Shown one piece after another: positions 26,728 through 35,988 of a stretch of DNA of 64,000 nucleotides (its first letter is position 1; the number at the start of each line of letters is the position of its first letter). The DNA is taken from the NCBI GenBank assembly GCA_022508825.1, contig JAFLUI010000001.1, positions 24,360 through 88,359 of the forward strand. Direction: 5' to 3'. The notes beneath the pieces are model-generated. The model had not been told where the DNA came from. It ran no database searches and saw only the letters and a list, made by a program, of their open reading frames with translations. Origin of the DNA: Oscillospiraceae bacterium (GTDB taxonomy: Bacteria; Bacillota; Clostridia; Oscillospirales; Ruminococcaceae). A program made the translations under genes and the position numbers.

Positions 26728-28359
26728 ATGATTCTGATGATAGATAACTACGACAGCTTTACCTATAACCTCTATCAGCTTATAGGAACCATTTACCCCG
26801 ATATAAAGGTCGTAAGAAATGATGAGATAACACTGGACGAAATTGAAAAGCTCTCCCCCGAGGCGCTTATTATCTCCCCGGGTCCCGGATACCCTATAGA
26901 CGCAGGTATCTCCGTAGAGGCAATAAAGCGTTTCAGCGGACAGCTTCCCATTCTCGGCATCTGTCTGGGACATCAGGCTATTGCAGAAGCCTTCGGCGGA
27001 AAGATAGTCCGGGCAAAGCTTCCCATGCACGGCAAGGGCACCGAGATCTCCATCAACACAGGCTGTCCCATTTTTGAGGGACTCCCCGACAAGATCACTG
27101 CAGCAAGATATCACTCCCTGATCGTGGACTCCATTTCCATCCCATCCTGCATAAATGTGGTAGCAACCGACGGCGAGGGACAGATAATGGCTGTCCGTCA
27201 TAAGACACACCCTACCTATGGAGTGCAGTTTCATCCCGAATCCATTCTCACAGAACAGGGAGCGGCAATTCTGTCTGCATTTCTCCGTACAGCAGGGATA
27301 AAAAATATCGGCGTAGAAGCTGCTTCCATGCCAAAGGAAAAGAGAGTGGCTCTGAAAAAATACATTGCAATGGCTGCCGACGGCAAGGATCTGACCATGG
27401 AGGACGCCGAAACAGCAATGAACATCATCATGTCGGACGGCGCAACAGACGCACAGATCTCCGCACTGCTTATGGCTCTGCGCTGCAAGGGCGAGACTAT
27501 CGATGAGATCACAGGCTTTGCAAGAGTAATGCGCCAGAAGGCAAGCGTTGTCCCCTCCGCACGCTCAGCGGTGGACATCGTAGGAACCGGCGGAGACGTT
27601 GCCAATACATTCAATATCTCCACCACATCCTCCTTTGTAATTGCAGGAGCAGGTCTGAACGTTGCCAAGCACGGAAACAGAAGCGTTTCCAGCAAGAGCG
27701 GCGCGGCTGACGTTCTGGAAGCCCTTGGCGTAAAGCTGAATCTTACCCCTGCCACAGCCTCCGCCTGCATAAAGGAAACAGGCATTGCGTTCCTGTTTGC
27801 TCAGTCCTTCCACAAGGCAATGCGCTTTGTAGGTCCTGCAAGACGTGAAATGGGCGTAAGAACAGTGTTCAACATCCTTGGACCTCTTGCAAACCCTGCA
27901 CTTTCCGACTATATTCTCCTTGGTGTTTACGATGAAAACTTGCTTGAAGTCATGGCTAAGGTGCTTATGAACATCGGCGTAAGAGGCGCTATGATAGTAT
28001 ACGGCGACGGTCTGGACGAGATCTCCGTCTGCGGAGTTACAAAGGTATGCGAGCTTCGGGACAGAAAGCTCATCAAATATGAGATCACTCCCGAGGATTA
28101 CGGATTCAGGACTGCTCCCCGCTCTGAGATCGTGGGAGGCACTCCCGACGAAAACGCGCAGATCACCCTTAACATCCTCAAAGGCATCGAACAGGGTGCA
28201 AAGAGAGACATTGTACTTCTCAATGCAGGATGCGCCATCTACTGTACAGGAAACGCTTCCTCCATTGAAGAGGGCATAGCAATCGCAAGAGAGTCCATCG
28301 ACAGCGGCAAGGCGTATACTAAATTTGCAATGATGAAAGAATTCACCAACAGAGTATAA
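26728..28359 (+). CDS. trpGD: Fused anthranilate synthase glutaminase / anthranilate phosphoribosyltransferase
   Basis: The 543-residue fusion has a class I glutamine amidotransferase (about 1-190) with nucleophile Cys79 in 'LGICLGHQ' and His169/Glu171 in 'GVQFHPES'. TrpD (about 205-543) has 'DIVGTGGDVANTFNISTTSS' (PRPP-binding loop), 'KHGNRSVSSKSGAADVLEALG' and 'GPARREMGVRTVFNILGPL'. The first half feeds ammonia to TrpE; the second makes phosphoribosyl-anthranilate. The same domain fusion is known in E. coli. It lies 14 bp after trpE with its own GGAGG site. Confidence 0.95.
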   Translation: MILMIDNYDSFTYNLYQLIGTIYPDIKVVRNDEITLDEIEKLSPEALIISPGPGYPIDAGISVEAIKRFSGQLPILGICLGHQAIAEAFGGKIVRAKLPMHGKGTEISINTGCPIFEGLPDKITAARYHSLIVDSISIPSCINVVATDGEGQIMAVRHKTHPTYGVQFHPESILTEQGAAILSAFLRTAGIKNIGVEAASMPKEKRVALKKYIAMAADGKDLTMEDAETAMNIIMSDGATDAQISALLMALRCKGETIDEITGFARVMRQKASVVPSARSAVDIVGTGGDVANTFNISTTSSFVIAGAGLNVAKHGNRSVSSKSGAADVLEALGVKLNLTPATASACIKETGIAFLFAQSFHKAMRFVGPARREMGVRTVFNILGPLANPALSDYILLGVYDENLLEVMAKVLMNIGVRGAMIVYGDGLDEISVCGVTKVCELRDRKLIKYEITPEDYGFRTAPRSEIVGGTPDENAQITLNILKGIEQGAKRDIVLLNAGCAIYCTGNASSIEEGIAIARESIDSGKAYTKFAMMKEFTNRV

Positions 28360-28377
28360 TTATCAGTGAGGTAAAGT

Positions 28378-29169
28378 ATGATACTTGACGATATTGCTGT
28401 AAAGCGTAAGGAACAGCTTGCAAGAGATATGGCGGCTGTGTCCTTTTCGGAAATAAAGGCGGCTGCTGAAAAAGCGGCGGAGGTACCCACAGGACGAAGC
28501 TTCAGAAAAGCCCTGACCTCACTCCCCCGACCTGCTGTAATAGCGGAGGTCAAAAAAGCCTCTCCCTCAAAAGGGATAATCAGTGAGGATTTCCGTCCCG
28601 TAGAGCAGGCTCTGGCGTATGTCTCAGCAGGAGCGGCGGCTATTTCCTGTCTTACCGAGGAATATTATTTCAAGGGCTCCGCAGAGTATTTCAAGGAGAT
28701 ACGTGCTGCCGTAGACCTGCCCATGATACGCAAGGATTTCATCATTGACCCCTACCAGATATACGAAGCAAAGGTCATGGGAGCGGATGCAATACTTCTT
28801 ATCGCCGCAATGCTTACAACCGAGCAGATGAAGGAGTACAGAGAAATTGCAGAGTCCCTTAAAATGGACGTCCTTGCAGAAAGTCACAACGCAGAAGAAA
28901 TAAAGTCCGTAGCGGAAGCTGGCTGCACGATTTTCGGGATAAATAACCGCAACCTTAAGGACTTCACCGTAACTCTGGACACCACAAAGGCTCTTGCGGA
29001 GCTTATCCCAAGCGGCAGCATCATAGTTTCCGAAAGCGGTATAAAAACAGCGGAGGACATAAAATTTGTCACCGACTGCGGCGCAAACGCTGTCCTCATA
29101 GGTGAGACCCTTATGAGAAGCGGCGATCCTGTCGACTCACTTAAAGAATTGAGGAAATTAGTATGCTGA
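28378..29169 (+). CDS. trpC: Indole-3-glycerol-phosphate synthase
   Basis: The 263-residue TIM barrel closes CdRP to indole-3-glycerol phosphate. Family motifs: 'VIAEVKKASPSKGII' (catalytic Glu/Lys), 'LPMIRKDFIIDPYQIYEA', 'VLAESHNAEEI', 'FGINNRNLKDFTV' and 'VSESGIKTAEDI'. It is a single-domain protein, separate from TrpF. It overlaps trpF by 7 bp, giving tight coupling. Confidence 0.95.
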   Translation: MILDDIAVKRKEQLARDMAAVSFSEIKAAAEKAAEVPTGRSFRKALTSLPRPAVIAEVKKASPSKGIISEDFRPVEQALAYVSAGAAAISCLTEEYYFKGSAEYFKEIRAAVDLPMIRKDFIIDPYQIYEAKVMGADAILLIAAMLTTEQMKEYREIAESLKMDVLAESHNAEEIKSVAEAGCTIFGINNRNLKDFTVTLDTTKALAELIPSGSIIVSESGIKTAEDIKFVTDCGANAVLIGETLMRSGDPVDSLKELRKLVC

Positions 29170-29795
29170 TAAAACTCTGCGGAATGAGACGTCCCCAGGA
29201 CATCGGATACGCAAACGATGCAAAGCCTGATTTTATAGGCTTTATACTGGCGGAGGGCTACCGCCGCACCATTTCTGCAGAACAGGCAGCGGAGCTTGCG
29301 GCTTCCCTGCAAAGTGAAATAAAAGCGGTGGGAGTTTTCATTGACCAGTCCCCTGAATTTCTTGCGGAGACGGCAGAAAAAATAGGACTTTATGCTGTCC
29401 AGCTCCACGGAAACGAGGACGCAGATTACATTTCCCGTCTCAGAATGCTGACAAAGGCGAAGATATGGAAAGCCGCAAGAGTACAGACTGCAGAGGATAT
29501 ACACCATGCCGATTCTCTTGGAGCGGATATGCTTGTCCTTGACAGCTTTTCCCCTGATGCTAACGGCGGAACGGGAAAAGTCGCCGACTGGGAGCTTATA
29601 AAAAGCGTCAGAACAAATACTCCCTATCTTTTAGCGGGGGGCATTGACATAAACAATATCGAGCAGGCAATAAAAATTCTCCCTCCCGGCTGCGGGATAG
29701 ACATTTCCGGCGGAACAGAAACTGACGGCGTTAAGGATCCTGACAAAATAAAAGCAATAATGAACATTGTACGAAAGGTTGATAAAGATGTCTGA
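29163..29795 (+). CDS. trpF: Phosphoribosylanthranilate isomerase
   Basis: The 210-residue TIM barrel performs the Amadori rearrangement of PRA to CdRP. Motifs: '[13 protein letters not shown]' with the catalytic Cys near the N-terminus, '[16 protein letters not shown]', '[13 protein letters not shown]', '[19 protein letters not shown]' with the catalytic Asp, and '[10 protein letters not shown]'. It overlaps trpC by 7 bp and trpB by 8 bp. Confidence 0.94.
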   Translation: MLIKLCGMRRPQDIGYANDAKPDFIGFILAEGYRRTISAEQAAELAASLQSEIKAVGVFIDQSPEFLAETAEKIGLYAVQLHGNEDADYISRLRMLTKAKIWKAARVQTAEDIHHADSLGADMLVLDSFSPDANGGTGKVADWELIKSVRTNTPYLLAGGIDINNIEQAIKILPPGCGIDISGGTETDGVKDPDKIKAIMNIVRKVDKDV

Positions 29796-30984
29796 TACTT
29801 CAAAAGGAAGATTCGGAATTTTCGGAGGGCAGTACGTCCCCGAGACTGTTATGAACGCGGTAAACGAGCTTGACGCCGCCTATGAAAAATACAAGGACGA
29901 CCCTGAATTTATAAAAGACCTCAAAGCTCTGTACAGAGATTACGCAGGAAGACCGTCCATGCTCTACTATGCAGAAAAAATGACAAAGGATCTTGGCGGA
30001 GCAAAGGTCTACATCAAGCGTGAGGACTTGAACCATACAGGCGCTCACAAGATAAACAACGTCCTGGGACAGATACTTCTTGCAAAGCGCATGGGCAAGA
30101 CCCGCATAATCGCCGAAACCGGAGCAGGTCAGCACGGAGTTGCCACAGCCACAGCCTGCGCTCTTTTCGGACTGGAATGTCAGGTCTACATGGGCGCAGA
30201 GGACGCTGTACGTCAGTCTCTTAACGTTTACAGAATGGAGCTTCTCGGAGCAAGCGTCACCGCTGTTGAGGAGGGCACTAACACCCTCAAGGACGCCATC
30301 AACGCCGCAATGCGTGACTGGGCAGAAAACGTTACTACCACATTTTACTGTATAGGCTCTGTTATGGGACCCCACCCCTACCCTGCCATGGTTCGTGATT
30401 TTCAGAAAATTATTTCTGAGGAAATTCGCGAGCAGCTTATGGAGAAGGAAGGAAAGCTTCCCGACTGCGTATGCGCTTGTGTCGGCGGAGGCTCAAACGC
30501 AATGGGTGCATTCTACGATTTCATCAAGGACGAATCTGTCCGTCTTGTGGGCGCAGAAGCCGCAGGTCACGGCGTTGACACCGACAAGCACGCCGCTACA
30601 TTTGCAAAGGGCACTACCGGAATTTTCCACGGTATGAAGTCCCTGTTTTTGCAGAACGAATTCGGTCAGATAGACCCTGTTTACTCTATTTCCGCAGGAC
30701 TTGACTATCCGGGTATCGGTCCCGAGCACGCTATGCTTGGAAAATCGGGACGTGCAGAGTATATCCCCATCACAGACGAAGAGTCTGTGCAGGCTTTTGA
30801 GTATCTTTCAAAAACAGAGGGTATCATTCCTGCTATCGAATCTGCTCATGCAGTTGCGGCTGCTCTTAAGATAGTCCCCAAAATGGGCAAGGATCAGATA
30901 ATGGTAATAAATCTTTCCGGTCGCGGCGACAAGGATGTTTACTCCATAGCAAGATACCGCGGAAAAGATGTCGTAAACTCATAA
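29788..30984 (+). CDS. trpB: Tryptophan synthase beta chain
   Basis: The 398-residue PLP enzyme condenses indole with serine. 'HTGAHKINN' contains the PLP-binding Lys88. '[17 protein letters not shown]' and '[13 protein letters not shown]' (phosphate-binding Gly loop) are classic, making this the TrpB1 form that pairs with TrpA. ATG 29788 gives the normal N-terminus; an in-frame ATG at 29767 lies inside trpF. Confidence 0.96.
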   Translation: MSDTSKGRFGIFGGQYVPETVMNAVNELDAAYEKYKDDPEFIKDLKALYRDYAGRPSMLYYAEKMTKDLGGAKVYIKREDLNHTGAHKINNVLGQILLAKRMGKTRIIAETGAGQHGVATATACALFGLECQVYMGAEDAVRQSLNVYRMELLGASVTAVEEGTNTLKDAINAAMRDWAENVTTTFYCIGSVMGPHPYPAMVRDFQKIISEEIREQLMEKEGKLPDCVCACVGGGSNAMGAFYDFIKDESVRLVGAEAAGHGVDTDKHAATFAKGTTGIFHGMKSLFLQNEFGQIDPVYSISAGLDYPGIGPEHAMLGKSGRAEYIPITDEESVQAFEYLSKTEGIIPAIESAHAVAAALKIVPKMGKDQIMVINLSGRGDKDVYSIARYRGKDVVNS

Positions 30985-31000
30985 GAAAGGATAGATACAG

Positions 31001-31786
31001 ATGAACAGAATAGACAAAGCTCTTTCGGAGCTTAAAGACAAGGGCGAAAAGGCTCTCATAACCTTTGTTACAGCTGGGGACCCTGACCTTGACAACACCG
31101 AAAAGCTCATACTTAAAATGTTTGAAAGCGGCTCGGACATAATCGAGATCGGAGTCCCTTTTTCCGACCCTGTTGCCGAGGGAAAGGTAATTCAGGAAGC
31201 AAGCCTCCGCTCTCTTTCACAGGGAACAGACCTTACGGGAATTTTCGCAATGGTGGAAAGTGTCCGTAAAAAGACCGACAAGCCCCTTATACTTATGATG
31301 TATATAAACACTATTTTCCGTTTCGGAACAGAGAGATTTTTTACCCTCTGCCGTGAAAAGGGAATTGACGGAGTTATCGTCCCCGACCTGCCTTATGAAG
31401 AAAGAGACGAGGTACAGCCCTATGCAAAGGATAACGGGATACGTGCGATCAGTCTTGTAGCACCTACATCTCACCAGAGGATATCGGATATCGCAGCAGA
31501 AGCAGAGGGCTTCCTCTACTGTGTTTCCTCCACAGGCGTGACGGGAACAAGAAGCAAGTTCACCACCAACTTTGACGAGTTTTTCGGAGAGATCAAAAAG
31601 AGCTGCAAAGTCCCCGCAATGGTAGGCTTCGGAATTTCAGGTCCCGAGCAGGCAAAGAAAATGAGCAGCTACTGCGATGGAATAATCGTGGGAAGTGCCG
31701 TTGTAAAGATCGTTGCCGAGCATGGCAAAAACTCCGCCGATAAGGTCGGAGAGTTTGTAAAGTCCTTAAAAGAAGCGATTTTGTAA
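31001..31786 (+). CDS. trpA: Tryptophan synthase alpha chain
   Basis: The 261-residue TIM barrel cleaves indole-3-glycerol phosphate to indole, channelled to TrpB. Motifs: 'LITFVTAGDPDLDNT', 'IIEIGVPFSDPVAEG' (catalytic Glu), 'GIDGVIVPDLPYEER' (catalytic Asp), 'YCVSSTGVTGTRSKF' and 'GFGISGPEQAKKM'. An AAAGGA site lies 16 bp after trpB. Last gene of the trp operon. Confidence 0.96.
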   Translation: MNRIDKALSELKDKGEKALITFVTAGDPDLDNTEKLILKMFESGSDIIEIGVPFSDPVAEGKVIQEASLRSLSQGTDLTGIFAMVESVRKKTDKPLILMMYINTIFRFGTERFFTLCREKGIDGVIVPDLPYEERDEVQPYAKDNGIRAISLVAPTSHQRISDIAAEAEGFLYCVSSTGVTGTRSKFTTNFDEFFGEIKKSCKVPAMVGFGISGPEQAKKMSSYCDGIIVGSAVVKIVAEHGKNSADKVGEFVKSLKEAIL

Positions 31787-31799
31787 TACATCAAAAAAT

Positions 31800-31838
31800 A
31801 CGCCAATCGGTTCTGAATTGACCGATCGGCGTGATTTT
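31800..31838. terminator. Bidirectional terminator between trpA and aroB
   Basis: A 12-bp stem, ACGCCAATCGGT (31800-31811) / ACCGATCGGCGT (31821-31832), with one A-C mismatch, a 9-nt loop and T-rich flanks on both sides. It separates two convergent genes. Confidence 0.9.
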
Positions 31839-32954
31839 TTATTCCATTGCCATAATTATCTCTCTTGCCATTTCCTCGGAGATGGGCTTTGCATACTGCT
31901 CACCGTCAAATACCATTATGTCCCCTATCCCCTTTTGGAGAACAAATCGGAGCTGCCCGTTTTTGACTTTCTTGTCAGTATACAGCTTTTTGACTAATTC
32001 CTCTCTGTCAATGTAATCGGGAATTTTAACAGGCAGCTTTGCTTTTTCCAGAGCTTTTATCAATAACGTCTCGTCCTCGTCTGTGCAGTATCCAAGCTTG
32101 TTTGCAAGTTTAACTTCTGCGATCAGACCTATTGACAGCGCCTCTCCGTGAAGCAGTTTATATTCACTGACAGTCTCGATTGCTCTGCCCACGGTATGTC
32201 CAAGATTGAGTATCTCCCTGAGTCCGCTTTCACGCTCGTCCTTCATAACTACATGATATTTTACCTTGCAGTTTTCATGAGCAATATGCTGACAGACCTC
32301 ATCGTTATTTTCAAAAATTGCGTCCATGTTGTTCAGGATGTAATCAAAAAACTCCCGGCTTGAAATGCAGGCGTGCTTTATTGTTTCCGCAAGACCACTG
32401 GACACCTGTCTCTGAGGCAGGGTCTTCCATGTAGAGATGTCAATATACACCTTTTTAGGCTGATTGAACAGTCCTATAAGATTGGTAGCAAGCGGAGTGT
32501 CCACTGCTGTCTTTCCGCCTACAGAAGCGTCAGCTGCTGCCAGTAATGTGGTGGCATAATTTATAAAGGGCACACCCCGTCCGTAGGTTCCTGCAACAAA
32601 TCCTGCAATGTCTGTGACGACTCCCCCTCCCACAGCGATAATACAGCAGTCCCTGTGGTATCCCTTTGCAAGCATGGAGTCCTCTATAAATTCCTTGGTC
32701 TCTCTTGTCTTGCTTTTTTCACCCTCCGGAAAGACGATCAGATCACTTTTATAGCCATTCTGAATCAATAAATTATATATTTTTTCTGCATAAAGATCTT
32801 TTACTATGCTGTCGGTGACCACTGCAAATTTATTTATCTTCCCTACAAGGCCTGACTTGATGTCGTCGATCAGCTTCTGTCCAAGCTCGTATCCTATCTC
32901 TATTTCGTAGCTGTCGTCAACGACTTTTTTTAATTCAACATTGAAAGTACTCAT
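31839..32954 (-). CDS. aroB: 3-dehydroquinate synthase
   Basis: The 371-residue NAD-dependent enzyme converts DAHP to 3-dehydroquinate, the second shikimate step towards chorismate and hence tryptophan. Motifs: 'FPEGEKSKTRETKEFIED', 'IIAVGGGVVTDIAGFVAGTYGRG', 'LLAAADASVGGKTAVDTPL', 'NLIGLFNQPKKVYID', 'LGHTVGRAIE'. An AGGAG site precedes the ATG. It is convergent with the trp operon and has its own promoter. Confidence 0.95.
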   Translation of the reverse strand: MSTFNVELKKVVDDSYEIEIGYELGQKLIDDIKSGLVGKINKFAVVTDSIVKDLYAEKIYNLLIQNGYKSDLIVFPEGEKSKTRETKEFIEDSMLAKGYHRDCCIIAVGGGVVTDIAGFVAGTYGRGVPFINYATTLLAAADASVGGKTAVDTPLATNLIGLFNQPKKVYIDISTWKTLPQRQVSSGLAETIKHACISSREFFDYILNNMDAIFENNDEVCQHIAHENCKVKYHVVMKDERESGLREILNLGHTVGRAIETVSEYKLLHGEALSIGLIAEVKLANKLGYCTDEDETLLIKALEKAKLPVKIPDYIDREELVKKLYTDKKVKNGQLRFVLQKGIGDIMVFDGEQYAKPISEEMAREIIMAME

Positions 32955-32993
32955 GTGATTTTCTCCTATCCTGATTTTATTTTTAATGATTAA

Positions 32994-33022
32994 ATTATAT
33001 CATACCTTACAGTATTTTTCAA
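32994..33022 (-). promoter_or_regulatory. aroB promoter
   Basis: Minus-strand TTGAAA (33022-33017) and TATAAT (32999-32994), 17-nt spacer. A second TTGACA lies about 30 bp upstream. The remainder of 32955-33245 holds no gene. Confidence 0.78.
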
Positions 33023-33151
33023 GTATATAAAATATCACCGCAAGACGTAATTTGTCAATGGTTTTTTCTGCATTTAAATAATATTTTTTAAATAAAGAGA
33101 CTTAACAGCTTTCTGCTTCTTTGCAGTAAATGCGCCCTTAGTATAATGGGC

Positions 33152-33180
33152 TTGAAATTGCTTTCCATATATGCTATAAT
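33152..33180 (+). promoter_or_regulatory. Promoter of the acetyltransferase gene at 33246
   Basis: TTGAAA (33152-33157) and TATAAT (33175-33180), 17-nt spacer, 65 bp before the start. Confidence 0.78.
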
Positions 33181-33245
33181 TGTGACAGGATCAAATAGCA
33201 CTATAAACTCGGAAATCAGGAAAATTATTTAGAGGAAGAAACTCA

Positions 33246-33719
33246 ATGGATATACAAAATATTGACCAGCCTAATCGAGAACGGATCGATGCATTCATAG
33301 TACGGCAATGGTTTTCTATGCAGATGGTTGTTCACGGAGAAAGCATTGATCTTAGTGAAGCAGCTGGCTATTACGCTATGGAAGACGACGAAATTATCGG
33401 ATTAATCACATATCGGATCACTGATAATGAAATGGAAATTCTGTCTCTTGATAGTCTTCGCGAGAATAAAGGAATTGGAACAGCGTTACTAAATAAAGTT
33501 ACTCTTAAAGCCGTGGAAATCGGTTGTTCCAAAATAAAGCTGATTACAACGAATGATAACCTCGCGGCACTTTGGTTTTATCAAAAGCGTGGATTTGATA
33601 TGGTTAGACTTTATTGCAACGCTCTTGAACAGTCAAGAAAAATTAAGCCTGAAATACCTTTGATTGGTGAAAATGGTATTCCACTAAAACATGAAATAGA
33701 GCTTGAAATGAGTCTTTGA
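33246..33719 (+). CDS. GNAT-family N-acetyltransferase
   Basis: The 157-residue single-domain protein shows the GNAT acetyl-CoA motif 'LRENKGIGTALLNKV' (motif A, R/Q-x2-G-x-G/A pattern) near residues 75-90 and 'NLAALWFYQKRGFDMV' (motif B) near 106-120. Substrate is not predictable. It is monocistronic, with its own promoter and a downstream hairpin. Base composition is more AT-rich than the operons on either side, consistent with an accessory patch. Confidence 0.85.
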   Translation: MDIQNIDQPNRERIDAFIVRQWFSMQMVVHGESIDLSEAAGYYAMEDDEIIGLITYRITDNEMEILSLDSLRENKGIGTALLNKVTLKAVEIGCSKIKLITTNDNLAALWFYQKRGFDMVRLYCNALEQSRKIKPEIPLIGENGIPLKHEIELEMSL

Positions 33720-33743
33720 TAAATTCCAGTTTGTCGGATAGTA

Positions 33744-33788
33744 AAAAGGGGCATGACTGTTCATCGGCGTGCCATGTCCCTTTTCATA
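33744..33788 (+). terminator. Hairpin terminator after the acetyltransferase gene
   Basis: Stem 33744-33755 (AAAAGGGGCATG) / 33773-33784 (CATGTCCCTTTT), one wobble pair, 17-nt loop, T-rich end. It lies between convergent genes and could serve both. Confidence 0.75.
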
Positions 33789-33810
33789 TTAACATTCAGC
33801 TCTTTATTAG

Positions 33811-34764
33811 TTATAAGCTCTGCAAAAATTCAGTTATTTTTTCACTTATCGTTTCATACTCATGATCGTGGACATAATGCGGGCAATCTAATTCTATGTA
33901 TTCTCCATCGGTGACCTGAGAAATATATTCTATTGCAATTCTGCGCCATGTTTCTTCATCAAATTCGGTTCCACCCGAACCATCTGAAATGAATAACAGC
34001 ATCGGAAGCTGCGGGATTCCCATACTACTGACTTTTTCAGCATTTTCCTTTACCGTTTCTGTTTCGTTTATCATTGTCACAGTTGCAGTACGGCTATAGA
34101 AAACAGCTTTATAAATTTTCTTTTCGCTGTCTGATAACGTACCGTAACGTATTGCATCGCTCTCTGAAAGCCCGGGTATCAGACGGGTAACTCCCATACC
34201 TGCCGCCAGACTTGCAGCACGCATAAGCGGTACGTTGATCTTCATATTGTCATAATACTCTGGTACAGCCATATCAAGTCCGATAATTGCCGTCACTTCG
34301 TCAGGATATTTCAGCTCCCAATACAATGCTTCAAGTCCTGACATAGAATGAGGACATAAAACATATGGAGCATTCAGCCCTGCCGCCGTTAGCGCTGCCC
34401 GCGTATCTTCAAGCATGGAATCAATATCTCTGCTTTTATCAACGATGTCACTGAATCCATATCCGAATTTTTCAACTACGGCAATTTTATATTCATCACT
34501 CAAAAGAGAATAAAGCGATTTGAAATCCAGTATCGGAGAACAAGTGCCTGCCCCGGACATAAAAACAAGCGTTGTATTACCGTTTCCCTCAATATAAACG
34601 CTCATATCGTGACCGCCAACATCAACCGTTTGCCCGAGAGGTGTTCTCGATTCAGCTTCATTTTTCAAGCGGATCAGATGATTTATGTATATTGCTGATA
34701 TCAATATTATTAACACGGCAATGATGATAAAAAATATTTTCATTACTTTTTTCGCTTTCTTCAT
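33811..34764 (-). CDS. Membrane-anchored alpha/beta hydrolase
   Basis: The 317-residue protein has an N-terminal membrane anchor (about residues 8-28, Ile-rich) and an extracytoplasmic alpha/beta-hydrolase domain. The nucleophile elbow is 'CPHSMSG' (Ser140, in the position of GHSMGG). The oxyanion region is 'LVFMSGAGTCSP', a likely acid lies near 'LFISDGSGG', and the catalytic His is in 'CPHYVHDHE'. ATG 34764 follows AGGAGA; the ATG 8 codons upstream has no site. Substrate unknown; related proteins act as esterases or peptidases. Confidence 0.82.
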   Translation of the reverse strand: MKKAKKVMKIFFIIIAVLIILISAIYINHLIRLKNEAESRTPLGQTVDVGGHDMSVYIEGNGNTTLVFMSGAGTCSPILDFKSLYSLLSDEYKIAVVEKFGYGFSDIVDKSRDIDSMLEDTRAALTAAGLNAPYVLCPHSMSGLEALYWELKYPDEVTAIIGLDMAVPEYYDNMKINVPLMRAASLAAGMGVTRLIPGLSESDAIRYGTLSDSEKKIYKAVFYSRTATVTMINETETVKENAEKVSSMGIPQLPMLLFISDGSGGTEFDEETWRRIAIEYISQVTDGEYIELDCPHYVHDHEYETISEKITEFLQSL

Positions 34765-34890
34765 AACCGGTCTCCTGTAAAAAATCAATTCTCATTGTTT
34801 AATCTTACCACATCCAGTTTAAAAAGTCAATATTACTATTTCTATCTACCCATTCTTACAAAATGACAAAGACATTTTTGTCGACATTTC

Positions 34891-34919
34891 TTGACACTAT
34901 ATGTTTTATATGATAAAAT
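34891..34919 (+). promoter_or_regulatory. Promoter of the remnant gene at 34945
   Basis: TTGACA (34891-34896) and TAAAAT (34914-34919), 17-nt spacer. Confidence 0.65.
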
Positions 34920-34944
34920 AAAAATAAAATTTGAGGACAAACAT

Positions 34945-35125
34945 ATGGAATTAGATGATAAAATCTACGATCAGATCACAAAATTATGCGATGTTGGCGA
35001 CAATTTAGCAGATGAAAGCGATTATGATGATGCAATATTTATTTTGCGCTTATATGTTAGACGGTGAAAATGTTTTTAATTACGAAGATCCCTGCTATCT
35101 TAATTTTATAAAAGAAATCCTTTAA
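34945..35125 (+). pseudogene. Decayed small gene, internally deleted and frameshifted
   Basis: ATG 34945 opens a 40-codon frame ('MELDDKIYDQITKLCDVGDN ...') that looks like the N-terminus of a TPR-type protein ('DESDYDDAIF') but ends at TGA 35065-35067. A different frame from about 35042 to the stop at 35123-35125 reads 'AYMLDGENVFNYEDPCYLNF', which looks like the C-terminus of the same kind of protein. The simplest reading is a large internal deletion that also shifted frame. It has a promoter. Alternatively the 40-residue peptide is itself expressed. Confidence 0.5.
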
Positions 35126-35159
35126 AGCAGTTTTTTTGAAATGAAAGGATAACAATATC

Positions 35160-35630
35160 ATGAATTGTGCATATGGAGAAATCCTTTATAGAAGTATGCG
35201 TTATATAAAAGGAAAATGTCCATCTAAATTATCACAGAAATTCAAAAAAGAGCTTTCGGAGTATCTGAAGCTATTGGATATTTGCTTAATGCTGTTACTT
35301 GATGAAATAATCAATAAAAGTGATAATTTTAATAAGCTGACAGAGTATTTGGATTCAAATAAAAAATATTTTTCTCATATTGATTTTGACAATATTTCTT
35401 CTCATGAAATACAAGCAAACATCCCTTTCAAGGCAATAAATCTGCTGATAGATCATGTAAGCGAAATCAGCATTGAAATTTCTGATTATAAAAATAATTA
35501 TGGAAAAATCAATCGTTATTTACACGCATTACATAACTTACCCAGATGTTTGCTAAGTCCGAGCAGCAAAGAATATGTTTGTCAGAACGATGCAATACAA
35601 TACTCTCAAAGCTATTTTAAACAAGCATAA
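35160..35630 (+). CDS. Hypothetical protein
   Basis: The 156-residue protein is mostly helical, with 'LLDICLMLLLDEIINKSDNF' as the most hydrophobic stretch, but shows no signal peptide or clear membrane helix. AAAGGA lies 9 nt before the ATG. No family recognised. It lies 34 bp after the decayed TPR-like gene in AT-rich sequence, so it may be the surviving second member of a small two-gene unit. An immunity-type protein is possible but unsupported. Confidence 0.6.
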   Translation: MNCAYGEILYRSMRYIKGKCPSKLSQKFKKELSEYLKLLDICLMLLLDEIINKSDNFNKLTEYLDSNKKYFSHIDFDNISSHEIQANIPFKAINLLIDHVSEISIEISDYKNNYGKINRYLHALHNLPRCLLSPSSKEYVCQNDAIQYSQSYFKQA

Positions 35631-35687
35631 ACATATACTAAAATCTATTTATGTGGATACAATTACAGAAAAAATTTCAAAAACCCC

Positions 35688-35716
35688 TTGACAAATAAAA
35701 TTAAATGTGTTATTCT
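35688..35716 (+). promoter_or_regulatory. Promoter of the rtcB leader
   Basis: TTGACA (35688-35693) and TATTCT (35711-35716), 17-nt spacer. The transcript would begin near 35723, giving a leader of about 265 nt before rtcB. Confidence 0.75.
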
Positions 35717-35762
35717 TTCAATATGCTTGCAAGCAAAATTATGATTTTAAATTTATGAAAGG

Positions 35763-35941
35763 AGGCGGACGCCATGACAAAAACATATATACTTACAATA
35801 AGTAAAACAACATATAAAGGCATTTTCAAACGACTGTGCGTTCTTGAAGTATGTCCGCCTGCGCATACGCATACGGATATATAAGAAATCCGGCATATTA
35901 TTGTCATTATGCGCTCTCGTTTGTACGGGGGCGCATTTTTT
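35763..35941 (+). promoter_or_regulatory. Candidate attenuator leader of rtcB
   Basis: Three competing pairings are visible. (1) AGGCGGAC (35763-35770), overlapping the leader ORF's ribosome site, pairs with GTCCGCCT (35853-35860). (2) Immediately next to it, GCGCATA (35861-35867) pairs with TATGCGC (35908-35914). (3) ATGCGCTCTC (35909-35918) pairs with GGGGGCGCAT (35927-35936), followed by T5: an intrinsic terminator. Pairings 2 and 3 exclude each other. A leader ORF runs through 35774-35884. This has the layout of a translation-sensitive attenuator. The mechanism is inference; the terminator itself is clear. Confidence 0.65.
35774..35884 (+). CDS. Leader ORF upstream of rtcB (36 residues)
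   Basis: The small ORF has a very strong ribosome site, AAAGGAGG ending 8 nt before ATG 35774. It encodes a basic N-terminal half and a C-terminus 'VCPPAHTHTDI'. It lies wholly between the promoter and the terminator that precede rtcB. No homology recognised. It is more likely a regulatory leader peptide than a functional protein. Confidence 0.55.
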   Translation: MTKTYILTISKTTYKGIFKRLCVLEVCPPAHTHTDI

Positions 35942-35988
35942 GCGCGCAGAAATATCACAAACAAACACTATTGACGAAAGGAATTATT

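Noticed and set aside
35851..35988. Extended N-terminus of RtcB from ATG 35851
   Set aside because: It would be encoded by the leader ORF region and the terminator hairpin, lacks a ribosome site, and is not part of the RtcB family; ATG 35989 has AAAGGA.
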